DNA of 64,000 nt from Beijerinckia indica subsp. indica ATCC 9039. Lineage in GTDB: Bacteria > Pseudomonadota > Alphaproteobacteria > Rhizobiales > Beijerinckiaceae. Under the pieces are notes generated by a model. The model saw only the letters and a program-made list of their open reading frames with translations. It had not been told where the DNA came from and did no database searches. The number at the start of each line of letters is the position of its first letter. The stretch's first letter is position 1. The DNA is taken from positions 372,001 through 436,000 of the forward strand of contig NC_010581.1 in the NCBI RefSeq assembly GCF_000019845.1. The letters are read 5' to 3'. The translations under genes were made by a program, and so were the position numbers. Of the stretch, positions 53,554 through 62,556 are shown one piece after another.

Positions 53554-55422
53554 ATGTCTCTCATTCATTCCTTGCTGTCCCGCAACTTCCTTGATTTTCC
53601 ACGAGATCCTGCCCAAGCGGGGCAGGGTGCGCCCGCCGTTGCGCTTGGGACCTTGCCGGAATGGAACCTCGCCGATCTCTATCCGGCGCCGGATTCCCCC
53701 CTTTTCGCGCGCGATCTCGCCCATGCCGTGGCCGAGGCTAAGGCTTTTGCGGAGGCCTATAAGGGCCGGCTGGAAACATTGGCGATGGATCCTTCCAGCA
53801 CGGGCCTGATCGAGGCCGTGCGCCGCTATGAGACGGTTGAGGAATTGCTTGGCCGGCTCATGTCCTATGCCGGTCTGCATTATTACGGCGATACGAGCGA
53901 TGCGGCGCGCGCCAAATTCTATGGTGACACACATGAGGAAATCACCAAGGCCTCTTCCGATCTCCTGTTCTTCGAGCTCGAATTGAACCGTCTTGACGAC
54001 GCTTTGATCGAAAAGGCTCTCAAGGGCACGCCGCTTGAACATTACCGGCCCTGGATCGAGGATATCCGCAAGGAAAAGCCACATCAGCTCGATGACAGAC
54101 TCGAGCAATTATTTCTCGATAAATCGGTGACCTGCCGCAGCGCCTGGAACCGTTTGTTCGATGAGACCATCTCCGCCTTGCGGTTCAAGGTTGATGATCA
54201 GGAACTGACCTTGGAACTGGCCCTGAACCTGATGCAGGACGAGGACACGAAAGTCCGCGAAAAGGGTGCCAACGCGATTGCCGAAACCTTGAAGGCCAAT
54301 CTGCGGACCTTCACGCTGATTTCGAATACACTCGCCAAGGATAAGGAAATTTCCGACCGCTGGCGCGGCTTCCAGGATATTGCCGATTCCCGTCATCTGT
54401 CGAACCGGGTCGAGCGCGAGGTTGTGGATGCGCTGGTGGCGGCGGTTCATGCCGCCTATCCACGTCTTTCGCATCGCTATTACAAGCTCAAGGCAAAATG
54501 GTTCGGACTGGACCAGTTGAATCATTGGGATCGCAACGCGCCTTTGCCCAATATCGCCGCCAAGACCTATCCTTGGGCCGAGGCGCGCGACACGGTGCTT
54601 GATGCTTATGGCGCTTTCTCTGCCGATATGGCGGGTATTGCCAAACGCTTCTTCGACAATGGCTGGATCGACGCGCCGGCGCGTCCCGGCAAGGCTCCGG
54701 GTGCCTTCGCGCATCCGACCGTGCCTTCCGCGCATCCCTATGTCTTGCTGAATTATCTTGGCAAGCCGCGTGATGTCATGACACTTGCGCATGAACTTGG
54801 TCATGGTGTGCATCAAGTGCTTGCCGGGCCGAATGGGGCCTTGATGGCGCCGACGCCGTTGACGCTCGCCGAAACGGCTTCCGTCTTCGGCGAAATGCTG
54901 ACCTTCCGCACTCTCCTGGCCCGCACGACCAATGTGACCGAGCGCCGTGCCATGCTTGCGGCCAAGGTCGAGGATATGATCAATACGGTCGTGCGGCAGA
55001 TCGCTTTCTATACATTCGAGCGTAAACTGCATACAGCCCGTCGTGAAGGAGAACTAACCGCCGAACAGGTCTGCGAACTCTGGATGAGTGTGCAGGCGGA
55101 AAGCCTTGGTCCCTCGATCAAGCTGGGGCCGGGTTATGAGACCTTCTGGGCCTATATTCCGCATTTCATTCATTCGCCTTTCTATGTCTATGCTTATGCC
55201 TTTGGCGATTGCCTGGTGAACTCTCTCTATGGCGTCTATGAAAAATCCCGCGAGGGTTTTGCCGAACGTTATCTCGCCATGTTGTCGGCGGGTGGCACCA
55301 AGCATCATGCGGAATTGCTCGCGCCCTTTGGACTGGATGCGCGTGATCCCTCCTTCTGGCAGATTGGCCTTTCGATGATCGAGGGTATGATCGGCGAACT
55401 GGAAAGCCTTGAGGGACAATAG
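53554..55422 (+). CDS. pepF: Oligoendopeptidase F (M3 family zinc metallopeptidase)
   Basis: 622 residues, a cytoplasmic enzyme cleaving short peptides. The zinc-binding HELGH is in VMTLAHELGHGVHQVLAGP, and the third ligand Glu is in LTLAETASVFGEML. The helical N-terminal half with DSPLFARDLAHAVAEAKAFAEAY and the YAYAFGDCLVNSLYGVYE block near the C-terminus fit PepF. The ATG at 53554 gives a complete protein. It is followed by a palindrome and then by an oxidoreductase gene. Confidence 0.95.
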   Translation: MSLIHSLLSRNFLDFPRDPAQAGQGAPAVALGTLPEWNLADLYPAPDSPLFARDLAHAVAEAKAFAEAYKGRLETLAMDPSSTGLIEAVRRYETVEELLGRLMSYAGLHYYGDTSDAARAKFYGDTHEEITKASSDLLFFELELNRLDDALIEKALKGTPLEHYRPWIEDIRKEKPHQLDDRLEQLFLDKSVTCRSAWNRLFDETISALRFKVDDQELTLELALNLMQDEDTKVREKGANAIAETLKANLRTFTLISNTLAKDKEISDRWRGFQDIADSRHLSNRVEREVVDALVAAVHAAYPRLSHRYYKLKAKWFGLDQLNHWDRNAPLPNIAAKTYPWAEARDTVLDAYGAFSADMAGIAKRFFDNGWIDAPARPGKAPGAFAHPTVPSAHPYVLLNYLGKPRDVMTLAHELGHGVHQVLAGPNGALMAPTPLTLAETASVFGEMLTFRTLLARTTNVTERRAMLAAKVEDMINTVVRQIAFYTFERKLHTARREGELTAEQVCELWMSVQAESLGPSIKLGPGYETFWAYIPHFIHSPFYVYAYAFGDCLVNSLYGVYEKSREGFAERYLAMLSAGGTKHHAELLAPFGLDARDPSFWQIGLSMIEGMIGELESLEGQ

Positions 55423-55433
55423 AGAGGGGCAAT

Positions 55434-55473
55434 AGAGCATCGCTCGATCAATCGGGCGCATGAGCGATGCTCT
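55434..55473. repeat. AGAGCATCGCTC-type inverted repeat, copy 2
   Basis: Perfect 12-base stem AGAGCATCGCTC / GAGCGATGCTCT (55434-55445 and 55462-55473) with a 16-base loop, 11 bases after the pepF stop. It shares its 12-base core with the palindrome at 25017-25058. It may act as a terminator, but there is no T run. Confidence 0.65.
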
Positions 55474-55581
55474 GAGGTCTTCTCATCGCATCGAATTGAT
55501 CCCAAAAGGGATACAACTTTTCGGTGTGATGCTGTAGGCGGACTGCGGATCGTTCAGACGCAGACAGAATGAGGAGAATGC

Positions 55582-56589
55582 ATGCGTGCAGTCGTGGTTC
55601 GAACGCCGGGTGGTCTCGATCATCTGGCCCTTGTCGAACAGCCCGATCCCGGTGCACCGGGGATCGGTGAAATTCGCGTGCGCCTGCACGCGAATTCACT
55701 GAACTATCATGATTATTGCGTTGCCATCGGGGTCATGCCGACGGAAGACGGGCGCATCCCCATGGCCGATGGGGCGGGTATCGTGGAAGCCGTGGGCGAT
55801 GGCGTCGGGGAATTCGCGGTCGGTGACTCAGTCGTGTCTTGCTTCTATCCGCTCTGGCAGGAAGGGGCGCCCGTGGCCAGCGGCTTTGCAACCGTGCCAG
55901 GCGATGGTGTCGATGGTTATGCGCGCGAGAGTGTCGTGCGCCCGGCAAGCTGGTTTACCAAGGCCCCAAAAGGCTATAGCCATGCCGAGGCGGCGACGCT
56001 GACGACCGCCGGCTTGACCGCCTGGCGGGCCCTGGTCGGTGACGGAGGGTTGAAAGCTGGCGATACCGTCCTGGCGCTTGGCACTGGCGGCGTTTCCATC
56101 TTTGGGCTGCAATTTGCCAAAATGATGGGCGCACGCGTGATCATCACTTCATCCTCTGATGAGAAATTGGAAAGGGCGCGCGCGCTCGGCGCCGACGAAA
56201 CGATCAATTACAAACAGGAACTCAATTGGGGTGAGAAAGTCTTCGCCTTGACGGGTGGCCGTGGTGTCGATCACGTGCTCGAAGTCGGTGGTCCCGGCAC
56301 TTTGCCGCAATCGATCGCGGCGGTGCGGATCGGTGGCCATATTGCCATGATCGGTATTCTCACGGGCTTTAGCGGCGAAGTACCGACGCTGGCGCTTCTT
56401 GGCAAACAGGCGCGGCTCCAGGGTTTGATCGTCGGCAGCCGGCGTCAACAGATCGAGATGATCCGCGCCATCGAGGAGAATGGCCTGAAACCGGTGATCG
56501 ACAAGAGTTTCGCCCTGGCTGATATGGCTCAATCGTTCCTGTATGAGGAATCCGGCCAGCACTTTGGCAAGATTGTTTTGGAGTTTTAG
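55582..56589 (+). CDS. Zinc-type/MDR NAD(P)-dependent oxidoreductase
   Basis: 335 residues, medium-chain dehydrogenase/reductase fold. MRAVVVRTPGGLDHLALVE begins the catalytic domain, and the Rossmann segment is DTVLALGTGGVSIFGLQFAKMMGARVIITSSSDEKLERARALGA. GADETINYKQ and VDHVLEVGGPGTLPQSI are typical of this branch. The usual Cys for the catalytic zinc is replaced in HANSLNYHDY, so it is probably a zinc-independent quinone-reductase-like enzyme. The ATG at 55582 has GAGGAGAATGC upstream. The substrate is unknown. Confidence 0.88.
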   Translation: MRAVVVRTPGGLDHLALVEQPDPGAPGIGEIRVRLHANSLNYHDYCVAIGVMPTEDGRIPMADGAGIVEAVGDGVGEFAVGDSVVSCFYPLWQEGAPVASGFATVPGDGVDGYARESVVRPASWFTKAPKGYSHAEAATLTTAGLTAWRALVGDGGLKAGDTVLALGTGGVSIFGLQFAKMMGARVIITSSSDEKLERARALGADETINYKQELNWGEKVFALTGGRGVDHVLEVGGPGTLPQSIAAVRIGGHIAMIGILTGFSGEVPTLALLGKQARLQGLIVGSRRQQIEMIRAIEENGLKPVIDKSFALADMAQSFLYEESGQHFGKIVLEF

Positions 56590-56598
56590 CCTCCTTTG

Positions 56599-59142
56599 AT
56601 GAAGCGCGGGCTCATTCAGAAAGAGCCGTTGCCGCCGCGTTTTGCCGCCTGGTTCGCGGCGCGCGGCTGGAGCCCGCGGGCACATCAGCAGCATCTTCTG
56701 GCTTTGGCGCAACAGCAGGAAAATGCGCTTCTGATCGCGCCGACGGGGGCCGGCAAAACGCTCGCGGGTTTCCTGCCCTCCCTCGTCGATCTGGAACAAA
56801 AGCGCAATCGTGATGGGCTGCATACTCTTTATATTTCGCCTCTGAAGGCGCTTGCGGTCGATGTTGAACGCAATCTGCAAATGCCGATTGCCGAAATGGG
56901 CCTCAAGATTACGGTTGAGACACGCACGGGCGATACATCCACCGCCAAGCGTCTGCGTCAGCGTCGTCAGCCACCGGATATGCTGTTGACGACGCCGGAA
57001 CAACTGACGTTGCTGCTCGCCACAGCCGATGCCGAACATCTCTTCGCCGATGTGCGACGCGTTATTTTCGATGAATTGCATGCGATCGCGCCCTCGAAAC
57101 GAGGCGATCTTCTGAGCCTCGGCCTCGCGCGGCTACGTACGCTCGCGCCCATGATGCGGACCACGGGCCTTTCGGCGACCGTGCGCGCGCCGGAGGATTT
57201 GCAACGCTGGCTCGTCTCGCAACAAGATGCAAATGCCCTCGCCACATTGATCACGGCGCCCCCCGGCGCTCCCGCCGATTTACGCATTCTTGACAGTGAC
57301 AATGCTTTGCCTTGGGCTGGCCATAGCGCCGCCCATGCGCTGCGTGAGATTTATGCCGCGATCGAGGCCGCGACCATGACGTTGGTTTTCGTCAATACGC
57401 GCGCCCAGGCGGAATATGTGTTTCAGGAACTCTGGCGCATTAATGAGAAATCCTTGCCGATTGCCTTGCATCATGGCTCGCTTGATGCCGGCCAAAGGCG
57501 CAAGGTCGAAGCGGCAATGGTACAAAACCGGCTCAAGGCGGTGGTCTGTACGTCAACGCTCGATCTTGGCATCGATTGGGGGGCCGTCGATCTCGTGATC
57601 AATGTCGGCGCGCCCAAGGGCGCGAGCCGGCTCGCGCAAAGGATTGGCCGGGCGAACCATCGCCTGGATGAACCGTCCCGCGCCCTTCTCGTGCCGGCCA
57701 ATCGCTTCGAAGTGCTCGAATGTCATGCCGCCGTGGAAGCGGCGCGCGCCGGCACGCAGGATACGGCTGCTGCACGCGCTGGCGCGCTCGATGTTTTGTG
57801 TCAGCATTTGCTCGGCATGGCTTGTGTCGGTCCTTTCGATCCGCAAAGGCTTTATGAAGAAGTGATCACGGCCGCGCCCTATGCGGGCTTAAGCCGAAAG
57901 GATTTCGACGCGGCTCTGAATTTTGCGGCCCATGGTGGCTATGCGTTGAAGGCTTATGAACGGTTCGCTAAGCTCAAGCCCATGCCAGACGGGCGCTGGC
58001 GCATAGCCAATGGCCGTGTGGCACAGGCCTATCGCATGAATTGTGGGACAATTGTCGAGGCCGACATGCTCAGGGTCCGCCTTGTGCCGGGCTCGGAGGG
58101 GGGACGGCGAAAAAGCGGTCAGCCGCTCAAGACGGCTTATACGGGCCCATTGCGGCGCGGTGGCCGAATACTCGGCGAGATCGAGGACTATTTTATCGAG
58201 ACTTTGCGGCCAAAGGATACATTTCTTTTCGGCGGCGAGATTCTGGCACTCCAAGGGATTGCGGGCGATGAAGCCTTGGTGGTGCGCAGTCACGCCGAGA
58301 CGCCGAAAATTCCGTCTTATGCCGGTGGCAAGTTTCCGCTCTCGACCTATCTTGCCAAACGCGTACGCGAATTGCTCTCGACTCCCGAGGAATGGAACCA
58401 ATTGCCACCGCAGGTCGTCGAATGGTTGGCGCTGCAGAAACATGTTTCCCGTCTGCCACCCCCTGAGGCTTTGCTTGTCGAAACTTTCGCGCGGGGTGGT
58501 CATTTTCATCTCGTTGCCTATCCTTTTGAGGGCCGTCTCGCGCATCAGACGCTTGGCATGTTGTTGACACGAAGAATGGAACGGGCCGGTCTGCAACCAC
58601 TCGGCTTCGTCGCCAATGATTATGCTCTGTGTGTTTGGTCGCGCGCCGATGTCGGCGCCTGGTGCGAGGACAATAAATATGCGCTGAATGCGCTTTTCGC
58701 GAAGGATATGCTGGGCGATGATCTCGAGGAATGGCTGCATGAATCGGCTCTGATGAAACGCACATTCCGTAATTGCGCGATCATCGCCGGATTGATCGAG
58801 CGGAATTTCCCGGGCAAACAGAAAGCTGGGCGGCAAGAGTCGCGGCGAGTGACCATTTCGACCGATCTCATCTATGATGTCTTGCGACGGCACGAACCTG
58901 ACCATGTGCTGTTGCGAGCGGCCCGTGCCGATGCGGCGACCGGCCTTCTTGATCTCGAACGATTGGGGCTAATGCTGGCGCGTGTGCGGCATAAAATCAT
59001 CCATCAGCCCTTGACGCATATTTCGCCGCTCGCCGTGCCGATCATGCTCGAAATCGGCCGTGAAAGGGTCTATGGCGAGGCCCAGGATGCGCTTTTGGCC
59101 GAAGCCGCGGCGGATCTGGCGGCGGAAGCGATGGCGCCCTGA
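56599..59142 (+). CDS. Lhr-like, ligase-associated DEXH-box DNA helicase
   Basis: 847 residues, superfamily 2. Walker A APTGAGKTLAGFLP, DEXH in FDELHAI, and the helicase C domain VCTSTLDLGIDWGAVDLVINVGAPKGASRLAQRIGRANH. It has the Lhr-core winged-helix and C-terminal DUF regions. The family is found with pdeM, an exonuclease and an ATP-dependent ligase in DNA damage repair clusters. Here only pdeM (59213) is beside it. The ATG at 56599 is 9 bases after the oxidoreductase stop, so the two may be co-transcribed. Confidence 0.92.
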   Translation: MKRGLIQKEPLPPRFAAWFAARGWSPRAHQQHLLALAQQQENALLIAPTGAGKTLAGFLPSLVDLEQKRNRDGLHTLYISPLKALAVDVERNLQMPIAEMGLKITVETRTGDTSTAKRLRQRRQPPDMLLTTPEQLTLLLATADAEHLFADVRRVIFDELHAIAPSKRGDLLSLGLARLRTLAPMMRTTGLSATVRAPEDLQRWLVSQQDANALATLITAPPGAPADLRILDSDNALPWAGHSAAHALREIYAAIEAATMTLVFVNTRAQAEYVFQELWRINEKSLPIALHHGSLDAGQRRKVEAAMVQNRLKAVVCTSTLDLGIDWGAVDLVINVGAPKGASRLAQRIGRANHRLDEPSRALLVPANRFEVLECHAAVEAARAGTQDTAAARAGALDVLCQHLLGMACVGPFDPQRLYEEVITAAPYAGLSRKDFDAALNFAAHGGYALKAYERFAKLKPMPDGRWRIANGRVAQAYRMNCGTIVEADMLRVRLVPGSEGGRRKSGQPLKTAYTGPLRRGGRILGEIEDYFIETLRPKDTFLFGGEILALQGIAGDEALVVRSHAETPKIPSYAGGKFPLSTYLAKRVRELLSTPEEWNQLPPQVVEWLALQKHVSRLPPPEALLVETFARGGHFHLVAYPFEGRLAHQTLGMLLTRRMERAGLQPLGFVANDYALCVWSRADVGAWCEDNKYALNALFAKDMLGDDLEEWLHESALMKRTFRNCAIIAGLIERNFPGKQKAGRQESRRVTISTDLIYDVLRRHEPDHVLLRAARADAATGLLDLERLGLMLARVRHKIIHQPLTHISPLAVPIMLEIGRERVYGEAQDALLAEAAADLAAEAMAP

Positions 59143-59212
59143 CCTCTTGCCGCGCGAATAATTTCAGGGCGAATAATTTCAGGGATTGTGATTGTGCTGT
59201 AAAGCTTTGTCC

Positions 59213-59923
59213 GTGAGCCAGAATCCTGCCAGAACGACCACGCGCGCCGCCCTTGCCATCGGCGACAAAGACTTTGTTGCCGATCCTTCGGGCGCGCTCT
59301 TCCTGGAAGAGGAGAGGCTGCTGATCGTGGCCGATCTGCATCTTGAAAAAGGCTCGGCCTATGCCACGCGTGCCGTTTTCCTGCCGCCCTATGATACGCG
59401 CCAGGTGCTCGGGAATCTTGCCGCTCTCATGCGTTTTTACGCACCACGTGGCCTTATCGCTCTGGGTGATTCCTTCCATGACCAGGGTGCGGGGGAACGT
59501 CTCCACCCGGCAGACCGCGAAAGGCTCGCGGTTTTGCAGCAAGGCCGCGAATGGATCTGGATCTCTGGCAATCACGACGCTGAGCGGCCCCTGGGCATAG
59601 GCGGAATTTTCCTGGACGAACTCCGTCTTGGCCCGTTCACACTCCGGCATGTGCCCATGGAGGGGCGGGACGGGACAGGGGAACTTGCCGGGCATTTGCA
59701 TCCGGTGGCTAAAGTGCGCGGACGCGGCGGCGTGGTGCGCCGCCGCTGTTTTCTGACCGATGGACGAAGATGCATCTTGCCAGCTTTCGGCGCTTATGCC
59801 GGCGGGCTCAATATCCGTGACGAAGCCTTCACCGCGCTCTTTTCCCTGAAGGACGCGGAAGCCCATGTCCTCGGCCAAAAGGGCGTATATGTCTTTCCCG
59901 CACGCCATTGCCTGGAAGAATAA
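59213..59923 (+). CDS. pdeM: Ligase-associated DNA damage response endonuclease PdeM
   Basis: 236 residues, a calcineurin-like phosphoesterase. The metal motifs are VADLHLEKGSAYA, ALGDSFHD, SGNHDAE and GHLHP. GSAYATR and GLNIRDEAF are characteristic of PdeM. It acts with the Lhr-like helicase upstream, 70 bases away on the same strand. Starts are GTG at 59213 (VSQNPART) or TTG at 59192; I prefer GTG, but neither has a strong ribosome-binding site. Confidence 0.88.
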   Translation: MSQNPARTTTRAALAIGDKDFVADPSGALFLEEERLLIVADLHLEKGSAYATRAVFLPPYDTRQVLGNLAALMRFYAPRGLIALGDSFHDQGAGERLHPADRERLAVLQQGREWIWISGNHDAERPLGIGGIFLDELRLGPFTLRHVPMEGRDGTGELAGHLHPVAKVRGRGGVVRRRCFLTDGRRCILPAFGAYAGGLNIRDEAFTALFSLKDAEAHVLGQKGVYVFPARHCLEE

Positions 59924-59976
59924 GAAGCGGAGCCCCATTGAAACGGGAGCATAAGCGGGCTAATATCGCAGTCAAC

Positions 59977-60050
59977 GCGGGCGTAGTTCAATGGTAGAAC
60001 GGCAGCTTCCCAAGCTGCATACGAGGGTTCGATTCCCTTCGCCCGCTCCA
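59977..60050 (+). tRNA. tRNA-Gly (anticodon CCC)
   Basis: Cloverleaf folds cleanly: acceptor stem GCGGGCG / CGCCCGC, D arm with AATGGTA loop, anticodon stem GCAGC / GCTGC around TTCCCAA (anticodon CCC, reading GGG), and a T loop TTCGATT. The discriminator T and CCA are encoded. A short hairpin CATTCCA / TGGAATG follows directly. Confidence 0.96.
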
Positions 60051-60422
60051 TTCCAAAATGCTGGAATGCCTGAGATATTTTCGCTCTACCGTTGAACTCG
60101 CGTTCCCCACGTTCCCTATCGCGTTCCTCATTGCTGTTTACGAGTTGTTCTTCGCTTCCCGGTGCTCAGCCCGAAGGCCAGCGACCTCGCGCGCTTATGT
60201 AGCGAACGGTCGTCAAATTTCGATTTTGAGAATATATTATAATATTAAGAATATTACTGTTGTATAATGTGTGTTTTTGCTGGTTATCAAATTGTTTGTG
60301 GGGATAAGATCCTGCAAATTGCCTCGGCTTTAACTTGTCATCGATCATAATTATTTAGAATCGATCATTGTTCAATCGATCTCAGTAAACCTGAGGGATA
60401 TAACCACGGAGTTTTGGAGCCT
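60051..60422. other. AT-rich gap after tRNA-Gly
   Basis: About 370 AT-rich bases without a supported gene. I looked for a repeat of the tRNA 3' end further on as a sign of an integrated element, and did not find one. Confidence 0.45.
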
Positions 60423-61220
60423 TCATAACATCCAGGCTTCCCCGACCATCGAGACATGGTCCTTGCCCTTGGCTGAAGGAACGATGAAATCGCGGCTTGG
60501 AATAGGCCAATGAGCAAGAAGGGTGTAGCCAAGCCGAAGACGGCTTTCCTTTAAGGCATCAGGGGCCAGGATATGATAGGGCATTCTATATTTGCCAAAG
60601 TCTTCGAGCGTATAGAAGCTTTCATTTTCCGAGAGAGCAACTTTGTTGACGATGATCCTGGCCGGCCGTTTGGGTAAACGGGCGACGATCTCGTCAATCG
60701 ATAATTCTGCATATTGAAGGACGCCGGAACAGAGCAGAATGTCACAGGCCTGTGTCTCCTCAAGCTTTTCATAAAAGTGCAAGGTCGGTGTTTCAGTTAG
60801 GCGGCGCCTGCCTTCCCGTACCACGGCAGGCACATCCACCACTTGCCAACACAAATCTGCTGGCAAGGTCAGCATGTCCTTATAGGCGTAATACTTGCTA
60901 CCAATATGACCGCCGAAATCTGTAATCACGCGCAAAGCGTTTTCATTGAAAATTCTCTGTAGAAAGAAAAGCACAGGCCAATCGAAACTATGAATCGTAG
61001 CAAACGATTCAAGATTAATGGGAACAATCTCATCATTATCGTAAGTTACGCGCTTCGAAGAGGGTAGAAAATCACGTGCCTCTTCAAAAGTCTCAAATCG
61101 TCCCCAGTGACGCCCGAAGCCTTTGCGGAAATAAGAGTTTAGAAATCCATTCCGCCGCAATTGTGCGGCCACTGGAAGGTTCCAGAGTATTTTTTTTGAT
61201 AAAGAAGGAAGTGAGGACAT
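60423..61220 (-). CDS. Putative methyltransferase, TIGR04325 family
   Basis: 265 residues, cytoplasmic. A class I methyltransferase-like fold with the SAM-binding strand VITDFGGHIGSKYYAYKD, then WQVVDVPAVVREGRRR and DILLCSGVLQYAE. These match the TIGR04325 family, which is usually found with glycan biosynthesis genes. No such cluster is adjacent here, since the neighbours are a tRNA gene and an IHF-like gene. Base composition looks lower in GC than the surrounding genes (by eye), which would fit acquisition by transfer. Start ATG at 61220. Confidence 0.78.
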   Translation of the reverse strand: MSSLPSLSKKILWNLPVAAQLRRNGFLNSYFRKGFGRHWGRFETFEEARDFLPSSKRVTYDNDEIVPINLESFATIHSFDWPVLFFLQRIFNENALRVITDFGGHIGSKYYAYKDMLTLPADLCWQVVDVPAVVREGRRRLTETPTLHFYEKLEETQACDILLCSGVLQYAELSIDEIVARLPKRPARIIVNKVALSENESFYTLEDFGKYRMPYHILAPDALKESRLRLGYTLLAHWPIPSRDFIVPSAKGKDHVSMVGEAWML

Positions 61221-61608
61221 TGTCGTTCTCCCCTGAAGAGCGAGGCGACCAAAACTGATTTCCTACTCACGGCGCATCGCGATCTGGTTTGTGCCAAACG
61301 GTTCTTCCATAAAATGTTGAAAGATGAGCCGTTGTTGGCGCCTGACAGCGTCGGCACCGATGGTGCAAAACATTCCCGTCCACCATTAAGGCAACGGAGA
61401 AGCAAAGTTACATACGCAAGAACCAAACCAGATTACTAAACACATGCAGCATCGAGAGTGGCCATTTCCGGGTCAAGCAGGCCTTGCTCGTCCACGAACA
61501 GAATGATCTGATCTCTATTTGTTTCAGTCTTTTAAAAGTCGAGAAAACGTTAAAATCACGGCAGCAAAATATTTCTCTGTATTCGTATACAAATTTTTGC
61601 AATCAGGG
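61221..61608. other. Gap between the methyltransferase and the IHF-like gene
   Basis: About 390 bases without a supported gene or clear signal; presumed 3' flank of the IHF-like gene and promoter of the methyltransferase. Confidence 0.4.
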
Positions 61609-61992
61609 CTATTTCTTGCCATTACCTGTGACGCAATCGCCGTTCAATCTGTCCAATAGAACCTTTGATGCTTTGAACTTCAGCACACGGCGTGGTGGAA
61701 TGACGGCGGCAACTCCGGTGCGGGGATTACGCCCGATCCTCTGAGTCTTGGCCCGAATCTCGAAATTGCCGAAGGATGCCAGCCTGACATTTTCACCCCT
61801 GACCAGAGCCTCAGTGATTTCCGATAAAACCTCCGTGACCAGCCGATCAGCATCCTTGCGGGAGATCCCAATGCAATCGTAGACTGAAGATGCCAGATCC
61901 TTACGGGTTACGGTGATGAGGCTAAACCCGCGAGGCATGATGTTCCGCCAATCCGCGACCGCTTCTGTGTCTTGCTGTTCAGCGGGCATCAT
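61609..61992 (-). CDS. IHF/HU-family DNA-binding protein (IhfA-like) with N-terminal extension
   Basis: 127 residues. The core from about residue 26 (VTRKDLASSVYDCIGISRKDADRLVTEVLSEITEALVRGENVRLASFGNFEIR) with GRNPRTG and ARVL-type arms is the IHF-alpha/HU fold that bends DNA. It has a 25-residue N-terminal extension not usual in IhfA (about 100 residues). The start at 61992 (MMPAEQQDTE) has AAAGGAAGGG upstream; the frame to 62124 lacks support. The canonical ihfA probably lies elsewhere, so this may be an accessory paralogue. Confidence 0.85.
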   Translation of the reverse strand: MMPAEQQDTEAVADWRNIMPRGFSLITVTRKDLASSVYDCIGISRKDADRLVTEVLSEITEALVRGENVRLASFGNFEIRAKTQRIGRNPRTGVAAVIPPRRVLKFKASKVLLDRLNGDCVTGNGKK

Positions 61993-62556
61993 CCCTTCCT
62001 TTCGGCTCGTTGCATAATCGGCCTTGCGCTCCGTTTTCGACACAGGATTTAAAGGCAGTCTGTATCCAAGCAGATGGCTAATGCCATGCCGTTCGATCCA
62101 AAATGCATCATAATCCGCATGCATACGATGTCATCGATAACGAGCATCTGCATTGATAATGTGGGTTTGGTTTGGTACAATTAAAAGTTCATCGCGCCGG
62201 ATACATTTATGAATGTAATTACTGCGATGAACAGTGCGGCTAAGCGCGCAGACAATCCACAAATGTTCAGAGAAAAACAAGATCAAAGCCGAAAGAAAAT
62301 ATATCGAAATTCTACTGTTATATCAGAAAATGATTATTAAAATTGAATATCTACAATAATATTGTGCGAACATAGGGCATGATGGAAGATGATCGTGATG
62401 AGGGTCGCGAGTTCCTGCCCCTCATTGTCCTGATCCTGAACCGAGCGAGGATGCTGCCGATGAAGAAGATCCATCGGTTCATACAATAACTTTGTTGATA
62501 AAGGATCTCGCTGCTGGTGTTGATAGAGTGAAGATAGAAGGAAACGCCAAGCCCCC
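61993..62556. other. AT-rich gap between the IHF-like gene and glpR
   Basis: About 560 AT-rich bases without a supported gene. Short open frames on both strands have no recognisable domain. Promoter of the IHF-like gene presumably lies at its left end. Confidence 0.4.

Noticed and set aside
54109..55032. A 307-codon frame antisense to pepF
   Set aside because: It is the reverse strand of the conserved peptidase domain and has no independent support.
60058..62556. Possible integrative element attached at tRNA-Gly
   Set aside because: No direct repeat of the tRNA 3' end was found up to glpR, and there is no integrase gene in the window.
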